Of a DNA stretch of 64,000 nt, positions 49,258 to 60,799 are shown piece by piece (position 1 is the stretch's first letter; each line of letters begins with the position of its first letter). Origin of the DNA: Argopecten irradians (Eukaryota; Mollusca; Bivalvia; Pectinida; Pectinidae); assembly GCF_041381155.1 (NCBI RefSeq), contig NC_091135.1, positions 46,985,086-47,049,085 of the forward strand, given 5' to 3'. A program made the position numbers and the translations under genes. The notes below the pieces were generated by a model, which did not search any database, was not told the origin of the DNA, and worked only from the letters and a program-made list of their open reading frames with translations.

Positions 49258-49263
49258 AATAAA
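49258..49263 (+). terminator. Candidate poly(A) signal of the SLC6 gene
   Basis: AATAAA 69 bp past the stop codon. Further AATAAA motifs at 50024-50029 and about 50103 would give a longer 3' UTR. Confidence 0.45.
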
Positions 49264-51654
49264 CTGACTTTTGTTTCTGGTGTTGACAATTACATTTGTA
49301 TGTACCAACGCATTCATAGGATAATTCATTAATAAAAAAATAGACAGTGCAATTAGAAATCCACGAGACAGATTGTTGTAGTGCATAGTCTTACGAATAT
49401 CGATCGCTGTCTAAAATCCATCAACTTTTCATATGTGCCCTTCACAAGAAATTTGCATTATCTATTATGTTTTGTCTATCTTGTGATGACCGTATTCCAC
49501 AAAGTCATGTAGTTTACTACATTATTGTATGTCCTTATATCAGGTCCATTCTCGGTAAGTTGATTAATATGTTCATTTTTAATACATGTATAATTTTAAT
49601 TTGAAAGAGTTGTTATCAGGGGTAATATTGTAATGCTGTGGAAAATGACAGTGCAAAACGTATTCCTAATACCTTTGTTGTCATGGAAGTTTGGAGTGTC
49701 AAATTTAAATTTACCCGGAAATTAATGTTTTTATGATGTTTCTCGTGTTACTTGTAATACATACACATTATTTATAACGAATTGTAATATTGATTACTGT
49801 ATTTATAACTAGGTGGTATTATATATGTTCAATTAGTGCAGTAACATGAAAATTCATGTATTCATATTTCACTCTCCATTTACTATTTTCTGGAAAATGC
49901 AATTGTTTGCCATTTAACTTTGATTTGGTTTCGACATGGCCACAATGCCTTGAGTGCGTGCAATTTAACCGTTTCTTTCTTTTTTTCTGTTGATATTTTT
50001 TTCAACTGGAAGAGCATTATCAAAATAAAACTATGTCGACAAAGCATAAAAAAACAATAATATAGTACTCCATGCTTTCATGTGATATTATTTTTATATG
50101 AAAAATAAAGATACTACTGAAATGATCAATATAGACTTGAGTCATTCTTTTATTCTTAAGATTTTCTAATGAAAGTACATGCGTCTCCAATTATTTTTTC
50201 TTCTATAATACCATTTTAATTTGTCTCAATTTCAACAACAAGCCGAAGCAGCTGTGTGGTTATTTCGACAGTACGTTTAAAAGGTCCTTAATTTCGCATG
50301 TATCCTTAGTATCAGTCGTTATCTCTAAGTCGAGGACATGATGATTCCCGTAAGATACTCGTTATACATTGGAAGTAGGAGAGTAATGCGAGGACCAGGT
50401 GTTATGAAATCATAAGCGTCTTTGTCATCTTTGGCATCATTACATTTGAACCAAGGTCGTTTTCGATTATACGGTTTGACTGGTTGGCCCTTGTTGTCCG
50501 TTTATGAAATTAAAGACGGATCTAGAGATTTAATATTGAATGCCTTTAATTATTAAACGGTCAAACCGGTTATTCTTAACGAAAACGGCCAAAATTTTAG
50601 ATTTTATAGAAGTCGCGTCACAATTAAACATGCCATGTACTTATTAACAAAGTTGCTTTCATTAAAGTGAAATATAAAAGATAACTCTATAAAATTGTTT
50701 GAATTGTAAATTTACACATTTTCAATGTGATAACCTTTGGCCAAGCATGTAAGAAAACACGAGTTTCGATTTCCAGAGATTGGTCTCATACTCATCTGCC
50801 TCACTATCTGGATTATCAATACCTTAAATCATTAAGTAATCATGTGAGATAGTTTGAGAATAAAAACATTAAGTATTGTTTTGCCTCATATCTCGTGACA
50901 ACACGACAGCGATAAGGGATATAAAATAAAGCCTGCCGATTTAGCATAAAATCATGATTACATGTACAACGTGCTGTTACAAGACCAAACAAATATGCAG
51001 TTTAATATTTTTCGTCTGTTTTTTTTTTATTCCAATGGATGCAGCAATATCAGCGAGTATGTATAATGTTTCATAAAAAAATCTTCTGGAAAATCTAAGG
51101 GCTTGGAAAGAGTAAACATTATCTAGATTAGAACAAGCTGAAACTCTCGGTGTTGCGACAACAGAACTAGTTATTCCCACTCTTATCTGCAAAACTTCAT
51201 GCAAATGTACTTACCGACTGCCGCAGTTTCCTCCATAGTGACTATTGACAGCTGAAATTCTGTCAACAAACAGTAGTGATTTCCCTAGCCTACATGACCT
51301 TTTTTCGTAGTCGTAGTATTACTAAAACAATTTTATCTGATAGGCAAAGACAAAATGTCTGATTTTCAGTAGATGTCTGCTACTTCTGGAGATACAATAA
51401 TGTATTAAGCAGCACATCTCATCTGATCACATCAAAGTATTGACGATAGGCGCGGATAATTATACCCACTATTGATTCTTCGGTGGTAAGTATCACTGCC
51501 CTTATATTTAACATTGGAAAAATGGTAGGCTCTGTACATACAATTTGTTCATGAGAATGTGGATAACACGCGCACGTGCGGGAGAAACAATTAGCGGGAA
51601 AGTAGCTGAAACTACGTAAGTTTACACAAGTGGCAAAATATCTATTGCTTGTAT
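49264..51654. other. Intergenic DNA or long SLC6 3' UTR, no gene seen
   Basis: Only short open frames. An imperfect inverted pair, GGTCGTTTTCGATTATACGG near 50456 and the complement of GGCCGTTTTCGTTAAGAATA ending near 50592, may be a ~140-bp MITE remnant. Nothing else is recognisable. Confidence 0.45.
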
Positions 51655-52905
51655 GATTAGTTCTAGTTCTAGTTCTAACGTGTTCTTGCCTACTGCAACA
51701 GAATGAAGATTGTGCAAGTTGGGTGTGGCAAGGCTTGTGTGTGAAAGATTAATTGTATTTGTATTTTGATAGTCCAGTCTTGAAGGAGGAGAGGGTAGCA
51801 CCGAGGGTTGCTAATTCGATAGGGAGAGAATTCACGTTGGATATGGTGTGTGGAAAAAAATCTTTACGTGTGGAGGTTTTACAGGAGAGAGTTTGGAAAG
51901 AGAGTGGATGAGAGTGTCTGGACAGTCGATTGAGTGGTTTTAGGAATGATGTGCGGATGACTGTCTGTTAATGAACTATTTTAAACATGGTTGTCAGACG
52001 AGAATCGCAGCGTCGGTCTGCCAGGCAGCGCCATTGCAAATGGTCCAACATGTTGCCAACACTTGATGTATTCCTGTGGCGACTGGTTACAAATCTGGCG
52101 GCCCGGCGCTGCACCATCTCAATATGATCTATGTCCTTTTTCAAATGTGGGTCCCATACTGAACTGGCGTATTCCAGCTTCGGGCGGACCAGGGCTAAGT
52201 AGACAGGTCTTTTCCTTGAACTTGGTGGAGGAGATTTTCAAGTTACGCCTCAGAAAACCGAGGGAACTGTTCGCACAGTTAGTAATATTACCAACATGTG
52301 CCCCCCACTTCAGGTCGGGGTAATCGTGACGATCAGGATGAAACGCCATTCTCCATCTGCTTTCTAAACTGGCGAGAATGTCTAGGTCTTTTTGCAGGGC
52401 GATGGCATCACTAGTGGATGTAACTGCAAATACATTATCGTATCGTCTGCAAAAAGCCTGACAGAGGAGGAGATTCCGTCAGCAATATCATTTATGTAGA
52501 ATAAAAATAGGCTGGGTCCTAGGACTGACCCTTGAGGTGCACCAGACTTAACAGGTACAGTGTCAGATGATTCACCATCTAGTACAACAGTTTGTGATCT
52601 GCCAATAAGGAAGTTTTTGATCCATGTATTTGGTCTTACCTTGGATACCATACTGATGTAGCTTATGGACCAGGAGATGGTGACTAACCTTATCAAAGAC
52701 TTTACTGAAATCCATGATAAGTACATCAGTTTGTTTACCGAAATCTAAATTTTGGAAACATCATCAACAAATTCTAAAAGTTGGGATTCACATGAGCGTT
52801 TTTGGCGGAAGCCATGCTGTAGAGGATAGAGTATGTTATGCTCATCAGCATGCTTCATAATGTTCGAAACTACAATATGCTCTTGAAGTGTTTTACATAT
52901 GGGGA
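51655..52905 (-). mobile_element. 5'-truncated, decayed LINE (CR1/Jockey-like) reverse transcriptase
   Basis: Read on the minus strand from 52905. Pieces of a LINE reverse transcriptase appear in order but in changing frames: LYPLQHGFR, then MDFSKVFDKVSHHLL (motif A), WIKNFLIGRSQTVVLDGESS, SGAPQGSVLGPSLFLFYIND (motif B) and FADD (catalytic motif C). After that come the C-terminal SLGFLRRNL and a block reading LEYASSVWDP-like in a shifted frame. At least three frame breaks are needed, so it is dead. The 5' half with the endonuclease is absent, the usual result of incomplete reverse transcription. The 3' end is probably near the AGAACT repeats at 51655-51680. Confidence 0.85.
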
Positions 52906-53092
52906 AAAATTATTTTGGGTCAATCAAGAACGATGGAAGTAGATTTTAGATAAGATATACACGTGTATGTACAATATACAAATGTAGCTGCCTCAGTCTA
53001 AAAAAGGAGTAATTGAAAGATAAAATATAATCCCATTCAATACATTCTGATAAGTACGGTGGCTGGGAGCGGACATGAATTAAATAAAATTA

Positions 53093-53310
53093 TTGCGTTC
53101 GAACGAAATATTATTGCGTGGGAACGAAATATTATTGCGTGGGAACGAAATATTATTGCGTTCGAACGAAATATTATTGTGTGCGAACGAAATATTATTG
53201 CGTTCGAACGAAGTATTATTGCGTGCGAACGAAATATTATTGCGTTCGAACGAAATAAATATTTCGTGTTATTTCGTGGGAACGAAATAATTATTGCGTG
53301 GGAACGAAAT
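53093..53310. repeat. Left subterminal array of 21-bp TTCGAACGAAAT units
   Basis: Ten copies. The variable trinucleotide, from outside in, reads approximately TTC, GGG, GGG, TTC, TGC, TTC, TGC, TTC, GGG, GGG; one unit near 53258-53290 is partly rearranged. The TTCGAA type is itself a palindrome. Confidence 0.85.
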
Positions 53311-53764
53311 ATCAACGGTTTACCTTTGGCTATTTCAAATGTGGCAGTCTGCAATTTCATATCAATATTCTTTGTAATTGGTCATTTAAAGTGGTTTTGT
53401 GTAAACCTTCTTAATTAGGTATATTTTATAAAGTACATTTTGCTTCGAAACCATTAATTTAAAGTTTATTGCATGTAATATTTGGATTTGTATTCTATTT
53501 CGGTATTTGCCTTCAATGATTTGCATTAAAATTGTAGAGAAAGTCATGTAAATTCATTGTTTTACTTTTTAAAATAGTTGAGTAAGTATTGATACAAAAC
53601 AACTTTCGTTGTAACACAATTGCACACATTCAAATGGAAATATTGAAGCATAATGTATTAAAGTCATATACACAGTAATATAAATGCACATATAATGCTT
53701 TTATTTACGGCAGCGTGTTAGGACCAATATATAGTTTTATTTATCATGTCCATACAGATTATTA

Positions 53765-54045
53765 TCTTGTACGTTTAACTTAGTATCTTTTTAGTATCTA
53801 TTGTCACAGTATCGTGTACATTTGTACGTACGTATGCACAAACACTTATCTTGTACGTCTGTACGTACATCGTTGTATCATGTACGTACAACCTAGTATC
53901 TTGTACCTACAAATTATTATCTTGTACGTACAACTTCATATCTTAAAAATTATTACAATATCTTGTACGTACAAGTTTATATACTAAGTTGTTCATATGT
54001 ACAAGATACTATATATATATATATGCTGTACGTACAAGATAGATA
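53765..54045. repeat. Cluster of TATCTTGTACGTACAA palindromic motifs
   Basis: At least seven full or partial copies of CTTGTACGTACAAG (a perfect palindrome when whole) spaced 15-50 bp apart, interspersed with AGTATC. Located in the interior of the TA-flanked element, with a short (AT)n run at about 54010-54024. Confidence 0.7.
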
Positions 54046-54265
54046 CAATTATAGACATGTATAGTGTCCCCTGTACGCCATCATAGGTACGTGTATTTCA
54101 TTAGATATATAAAGTATAATACAATAAACAAGACTCTAAATCGTTAAAAATAAGGAAAACATCTTTTTTAGATAAGGTGCCGTTTCATAAATTGTAGGCC
54201 ATATCTTAATCATATTACTACGGTGGCATGATTACTGTCATATCATCCATGTATGATAATGAGTT

Positions 54266-54475
54266 CAATAGTTATTTCGTTTGAACGCAATAATTATTTC
54301 GTTCGCACGCTCGCACGCAATAATTATTTCGTTCGAACGCAATAATATTTCGTTCGCACGCAATAGTATTTCGTTCCCACGCAATAATATTTCGTTACCA
54401 AGCAGTAATATTTCGTTCGAACGCAATAGTATTTCGTTCCCACGCAAAAATATATCGTTCGAACGCAATAATTTT
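54266..54475. repeat. Right subterminal array of 21-bp units, inverted
   Basis: About nine copies of ATTTCGTTCGAACGCAATAA-type units, the reverse complement of the left array. The order of variable trinucleotides differs from the left array beyond the first two units. Confidence 0.85.
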
Positions 54476-54629
54476 ATTTATTTCATGTCCGCTCCCAGCC
54501 ACCGTAGATATCCGATGTAAATGCAGAAATTACCAGACACCGACCAAAGGGAGATAATTCATATTAGTCATACGCAATCGGAAATCTTCTTTATTGGAGG
54601 GGAATTAAGTCACGGCAGAAACGTGAAAC

Positions 54630-56655
54630 ATGGCATCAAGTAGAAAAAGAGGTTTTCATAAATGGACGATTGATTTTACAGGTTATCGGTAGGTTTTAAT
54701 CTTTCTTAACTGATTCTTTTGTATTTTACGTATCATCTTCACTGTTCTATACACGACAATTGCTCAGAATATCCACGAATCGGACATTAACTAGCAGTTG
54801 CATCTTGATCATGAAGCTGACATTTTGTGAAACCACATAGGTGCTTCAAACACTTGTGGAAAGCATCAAAGGCGTGTTTTTGTTCCACAAACTCGGCATT
54901 AATACATTGGTCTTTAAAAGTTTCTATTTGCACATGTGACTGTACTTATTAATATGGGAACTGATTATGATCACCGTAAAATAAATTTTCCGTTTGACAA
55001 CATTTGTGTAAAAATTTTAAGATAAAACACGGTCACCTTTGCTCTTTTGAAGATATGAGAAGTCTGTAAAATATGTTTTATGAGTGTTATTAAATATTCT
55101 TATTTTTGTCAAGTTTCGGATTCCTGTGTTACATATATTTCTGGTTAAAATATAGTTTAATTTTGACAATATGATTACTTAAATCTTGTAGTCTTTTGGA
55201 AGCTGTGTCATGTTGAATATTAATTTCTGTTTAAAGGAAATCGGACCGTCAATTGCTGATTCATCAGAATACAGAATTAAAACCACCACTTGGGTTCAAT
55301 GAAAACCTTGTTAGTGTTCAGGATCACAGCAGCAAGGATTCTGATCAGAAACTTATTGATAAGGTAAGAACCATAGCTAGTAGAATTTACAAAATATAAC
55401 GAAATGAAAGATAGTACCAGTGATGAATATAGAAAAATTATAAATGCAAGGCATAAAATATTGATCAGTAATACAGTATCGAGTGTTTCTGTGTTACTGT
55501 GGATTGTTTATATGATTTTGTAGCGATCATGGGAAATAGCCCTAGGACCACTGAAACAGATACCAATGAATTTCTTCATCATGTGGATGGCTGGGAACAC
55601 CATTTCAATCTTCCCTATCATGATGGTGGGCATGATGTTCTTCAAACCGATCCAGGCACTTATCTCCATTCAGACTAGTAAGTCTCTTAGCTGTAACAGT
55701 AAAGATAACAACAGAAGGATTTTTACCACTGTCTAGTGTATCCAAGCTGAAGCTATATTATTTATCACAGTATGTTAGCTTGTAGAGTAGTCTCCCCTTG
55801 GATAAGACCCTGTTTGGTCTCTCCAACTAACTTGGTATGATAATATACCATATGTCATATACCCTGTCACGCTATCAACCCTATCAATTCAATCTACTCC
55901 GATATGTTATAAAAATAGCATTTTTTGTAAATCGATGGGGCTGTGATGCCTTAGTTGTTAAGGTGTACATGTTTCCACATATAACCATATGTCCATCTCA
56001 ATTTCTGTAGCTGCCTGCACACACTGATTATGTTGGTGGTTATTAGGTACTTTGGTCTGCTGTAAATATAATGGTACGTCATTCTTGATTCTTTGTTTCA
56101 GCATTTAATGTTATTGAAGGGACCAAGACCATATTACAGAAGTTTGTTTATTTGATTGGTAATGTTGTCTGTCTGGGATTGGCTGTTTATAAATGTCAGG
56201 TGATGGGCCTCCTACCTACACATTCCTCTGATTGGCTGGCATTTGTGGAACCTCAACAGGTAAAACTTAACATCTTCAATTCAATTGTTATGACTTAGGA
56301 TAACTGTCACTATAAACTCATTTACCCCAGAATGACTTCAAATGTGTCTCCTGAGGTGAATGTGGTAATAAAATCGAAATATTAAAAATTATGATATCAG
56401 TGGGGAAATCAAAGCAAGACTAAAGCAAAGATATCAACAAATTTGTTTTGTTAACTTCATTGTTAAAGTTTGATAAATCATTTTGCATTAATTTACAAGA
56501 ATACAAATAAAACTACATGTATTTTTTGAAGGACTGATTTAAATGAAAAGCTTTTACTGGTAAAGTAAAACTATTCCATTGAAAAGTTGTGAACTGCACA
56601 TTGCACTTTTATTTTTCAGAGAATGGAGTGGTCAGGTGGCGGTATGGTGTTATAA
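54630..56655 (+). CDS. EMC4: ER membrane protein complex subunit 4
   Basis: Five exons: 54630-54688, 55237-55363, 55524-55677, 56102-56259 and 56620-56655. All are GT-AG and in phase, giving 177 residues plus TAA (human EMC4 is about 183). EMC4 is a core subunit of the endoplasmic reticulum membrane insertase that places tail-anchored and some multi-pass proteins. The conserved blocks are plain: [10 protein letters not shown] at the N-terminus, [40 protein letters not shown], then [33 protein letters not shown] and the C-terminal [11 protein letters not shown]. Hydrophobic stretches in exons 3 and 4 are the membrane segments. The start codon is only 126 bp downstream of the TA-flanked element at 53057-54504. 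Confidence 0.96.
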
Positions 56656-57103
56656 TCTGTGTGTTGTATTTGTTGTTACCTGTATGTGATTTTACCCTGG
56701 AGACCAACAGACCGAGTTATGGGTGCTAGCCAAACATCCAGCTGCTAGAGGACAGCTTTACACGGCCGAGGGATATCAGAGTCTCTGTTCTGAAACACCC
56801 TACATTTAGTATTCTAGAAAAAACTTGATGTAAGGATTATTACATTGCTTGTCATTTACTTCTTAGCAATTTATAGATTTCTTAAAGTTGTTTAATGTTG
56901 GTTTCATTATGGTAACTTTAATTTGAAAATATGATTTAGAAGGACATCTATTTATATCACAAAAGAGTGTAAAAATGATGGGTTACGTTTTAGGATCTAG
57001 GATAAGAAAATTAAGGGAAAACTTTCTTGTCATATTTTTACAAAAATGTTCAAAGTCAGAAATATTGTTCAGCGATATTATATCTATTGGTGTTGTAATG
57101 TGC

Positions 57104-57109
57104 AATAAA
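57104..57109 (+). terminator. Candidate poly(A) signal of EMC4
   Basis: AATAAA 450 bp past the EMC4 stop. Another AATAAA at 57515-57520, followed by a GT-rich stretch, is an equally good candidate and would make an ~880-bp 3' UTR. Confidence 0.45.
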
Positions 57110-57539
57110 AACAAAGAAACCATGTATTAGCTTGCTACCAAAGGTGGAGTAACTACTAACTTAACATCAATCTAGAGTACAGGTTTACTACAAGTCATTT
57201 AAAATACATGAAGTATTACCTGGATTTTGGAGTGTGTCAAATCCTTCATCAGATTGTTATCAATACTTAATTTTGAAAAAGTTACATTCATATTCTACAA
57301 AAGATATAATTTTCAATGTAAATCTGAAAAATGTATATGGCATGAAATTAACTACAGCAGTATTTAGATTTATACTAAGTTATCTGAACGACTTGTCTGT
57401 ATTATTAATGCATGTACCGGGTATGCAGAAAAATCAAGTTTGTTTTGACAAGGGTATTGAGTCAAGAGCTAGAATCAACCTTTAATTATAATGTAAATAG
57501 TTTGCCTGTTTCTCAATAAAACAAACACTTCAAATATCT

Positions 57540-58205
57540 ATGTTTTCTGGTCTTTCTAAACTGTAAAACTTTTCAAAAAACTTCATCCTTTATTAATTTT
57601 GTATGACTAGTGATATTGACATCTGTTAAATGTCATCAAAATTTCGATGAACTGCCAAAGATGCTGTCAAGTTGAGGTAACCGAGTCCAAAGCTACCACC
57701 CAGCAGTAATATACATATATGTATATAATGTTGATAAAACCTCAGCAAAAAAAGTTTAGAATATGACTTGTTGATAAATATACACTTATCGTAAGATTAA
57801 AAAAAGAATTGTTAATTATTTTAATTCCTTTATCAGGAACAAAACATCGAAACAAATTTCGAAGTTCAGTACACGGTACAATTGTACTAATGTTTCCAAC
57901 TAACTATACTCCTACGTACGTATCCATTCAGGCTACCTATGGAGTATGGACAGATTTATGACCAGCCTGAGTTTATTGTGTGTATCATACACATGCACGT
58001 CCTGTGTGGATTATGATGTATTAAAATATTCCAACAAGGAATGCTAAGGATTGATCACCGTGGATACTAATGATCAGAACCTCTCGGTTTTATTGGGGGA
58101 TGAATTATGTTAGAAACGACTGCTTCTTTAATATCGTTGGAAAAAAGCATAAGGATATGTTGACACAGTAACGATAATCAATCTACGAATTGATTAATTG
58201 AAGGG

Positions 58206-58247
<42 letters not shown>

Positions 58248-59602
58248 GTTTGTACCATGGTCTACCAAAAGGTATCGCATATGTACTGGGAGTCAAATGA
58301 AACGCCTACGATATCTATATCCGTACAGTTGTGTATCTTTAATACTATCAAATATTTCGATTGCTGTTTTGATTTCGAAGTTCGCACTTGCTGTAGTAGT
58401 TTTTGTATATCGAATACAATTAGATAACCCCAAAACACCAGTATTACACCAACACTTTAAACGACAATGGAGTTTGACCGACTTTTTATCACAGGAGGAA
58501 TATCCGTTGAACGCGGGAACAATCTTCAGTTGTCCAGGCGAAGCAGGATAGAGAGAAAGCCATGTTTTATTTTTCAAAATAAAACTTTTGTGTTAACTTT
58601 ATAGAAAAGATCCTGCAGAATTTGGACATAAGTCACGAAAATTGTAACGGACATCAGACATGATTCAATGTTGGGTTGATGTGCAGTCAGCAGATGTAGG
58701 ATATTTTTGGCCTGTATGCAACGTGCCAAGACACTGATGTCGTCTTGGAGATGATAGGTTAACTAACTTCTTCTCTCCTCTTGAGACATAAATATACACT
58801 TACCTGTCAGCAGGCACGGTAAATCTCTCGTCGTCCCCAGTTTTATGGTTGCCCAAATGTTACTATATACGTGTGTACATACGAATTCCAGGTGCACATA
58901 TGTGGTAGTCAGTTCAAAACGTTCGATTCCAAGACACATTACAATAACATGAATAACATTTTTAGCATTCAGATATATTTTGATTAAAAAAAACCCAACA
59001 AATATATATATATGTATAAAAAAATATGGTGCATTCGTTTTTGCTTTAGGCACCAACGCTTTGGAAATGAATGATTATCGAAATAAGAAATGCATAATTT
59101 TCCAACTTGATAAAAAGCTCATTTTTCTGATCGCCGCTAATCAATGTTCACGAGGTTTCGATATTTACGTGAAATGCAATAACACTTTTTGTGAAAAATT
59201 TATTAAATGGTAAATAATAATTGGAAAGCTTCAGATGTAATCACACTCTGGTGGTTTCATGTTTTCATTCTCGATACTTCATTGGTTACTATCACTGACG
59301 TTATATCCATCCTAGACTATCTCATAGTGAAACTGAAGACAGCAGAAAACACAGGTAAATTGGTCCTTTGATGTACATCAAAAGAATCTCGATTAAACGA
59401 TACACTATGATTGACTGTGTGGCTTTAAAGTTGGGCGTCACTCTCTCTCTCTGTAATCTTCAAAGGTCTCTGCAAGGCTATGATTGGTCAGTTTTCTTCC
59501 TTCTGAACAATTTTCTGTTTTACTATGAGATAGTTCAGAGGTGGATATAGCGGCAGTCATAATAACCCCTGGAGTATCGACGATGCTACAGAACTGATCC
59601 TC
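57540..59602. other. Intergenic DNA between EMC4 and the TTAA element
   Basis: AT-rich and without a convincing gene. It contains an (AT)n microsatellite at about 58208-58243. A short minus-strand frame near 57640-57700 (GSFGLGYLNLTASLAVHRNF) has a faint transporter-like look but no splice site or neighbouring exon. Confidence 0.5.
58208..58243. repeat. (AT)n microsatellite
   Basis: About 18 uninterrupted AT dinucleotides. Confidence 0.9.
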
Positions 59603-59606
59603 TTAA

Positions 59607-60795
59607 GGCCCGGTCCCACAGGCGTTTAGGAAGATTTGCGAATGTATTGCGCAAAAAATTGGCTGATATTCGTTGAACATACGCAATATTCGTTAATCGT
59701 ACTTGTATCTGTCGCCCAACATCCGCACACGTCCGCAATTATCCGCAGAGTCATGTTTTTCCGTTCCCAGGATTTTTGAACTACACAAAATTTTGATATC
59801 GGAAATCAATCGCATTAAATACGCTATTCGTACGCAATACATACTCAATACATGCTTACTATATGCGCTGTATATCCGCTGTTATTCGTTGATATCCGCA
59901 ACTGACTGGGTTTTGCGGCTTTATAGCGAACTGGGACAGTGTGTAAAGCGAACGGGTAGCGTACCTATCACGTTGACAACACGAATTAAAATAATTTGTA
60001 GCGAATGCATATTGAGTTCAACGTTTGCATTGCGTCTGTTTTAAATTTGATTTGAGAATAATTTGCGAATGTATAACAAACGTGTTGCGTAAACCAAAAC
60101 TACTGTATAAATATGGCAAAAATCGACATATTTCTCTATTATTTCCTGTCCGTCGAGAAGTACAGGTGTAATAATGGGTCATCGGTAATAATACCAATGC
60201 AGCGTAACAATGGTATCCAACAACATATTAATCTACTTGTTCAAGTCATGAAATTGTTTCAAAGACAGAAAAGAAAACGTTGTCTGCTTTGATTTGAATT
60301 TGAATTACATTGGACCTTCTTTGTATCTGGAGGAGGTAGGATGAAAGTTGCAACTTGCTTATCTTTGTTGCAGTCGTGTTGTTGTGAAAAGCGATACCGA
60401 AAGGCCCGAGCGCGCTTCTTTTACCTCTGTAATTCAGATGCCTTACATGCGCAATACAACCGTTCTATCCGCTACATCTGCGCAATGCATTATTAATAGA
60501 TTCGAAATACTCAATATATGCGTTATATATTCGTAATTGTTTGTTACGTATCCGCATTGTTGGATAATCTTACCGATTGTACACCTCACGGGAAAGCGTC
60601 CGTTATCGTATTCGCTTGTATTCCTGAAATATCCGCATTTGTTCATAATAAATTCGCAGAACGTTATTAATATATCCGTTATTTATACTTGAAACTTCGT
60701 TATTTTAAGCCAATTTTGTTGCGGATGACAACGAACGGCCAAAATTTATAAAATAATTCATCCGTAATTAATCCGCTCTTCAGTGGGACCGGGCC
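59607..60795. mobile_element. TTAA-flanked inverted-repeat element rich in CpG words, 1189 bp
   Basis: Perfect 13-bp terminal inverted repeats GGCCCGGTCCCAC are bordered by TTAA at 59603-59606 and 60796-60799. TTAA duplication suggests a piggyBac-type transposase acting in trans. No transposase frame is present. Both halves are crowded with variants of TATCCGCAAT, TATTCGTAAT and TACGCAATAC, about 25-30 copies by eye. The CpG density is clearly above that of the flanks. Confidence 0.75.
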
Positions 60796-60799
60796 TTAA

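Larger units (their letters stand above)
53057..54504. mobile_element. TA-flanked inverted-repeat DNA element with TTCGAACGAAAT arrays at both ends, 1448 bp
   Basis: The ends are CGGTGGCTGGGAGCGGACAT and its inverse, each bordered by TA (53055-53056 and 54505-54506). Each end then carries a ~200-bp array of 9-10 copies of a ~21-bp unit ATTATTGCGnnnGAACGAAAT, where nnn is TTC, GGG, TGC or similar. The two arrays are in opposite orientation, so each arm is ~240 bp long. The ~950-bp interior has no protein frame but holds a cluster of TTGTACGTACAA palindromes at about 53765-54045. A non-autonomous DNA transposon is most likely; a TA duplication would fit the Tc1/mariner or related groups, but the superfamily is unproven. 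Confidence 0.82.

Noticed and set aside
50452-50594. Imperfect inverted pair around CGTTTTCG and GGTTTGAC
   Set aside because: The arms match only in short blocks and no target duplication is visible; too weak to list as an element.
53037-54520. Open frames reading FRSNAII or RSNEILLR repeats
   Set aside because: They come from the 21-bp arrays at the element ends, divisible by three. Both strands are open equally.
57234-57485. 83-codon plus-strand frame after EMC4
   Set aside because: It lies in the probable EMC4 3' UTR before the second poly(A) signal. Its translation is AT-biased and unrecognisable.
57640-57710. Minus-strand fragment GSFGLGYLNLTASLAVHRNF resembling a monocarboxylate-transporter helix
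   Set aside because: About 25 residues only, no acceptor site before it and no neighbouring exons. Resemblance to hydrophobic Gly-rich helices is easily fortuitous.
58293-58577. Opposed open frames of 84 and 94 codons on both strands
   Set aside because: Neither translation shows a domain, signal or splice support. They overlap each other, as expected by chance.
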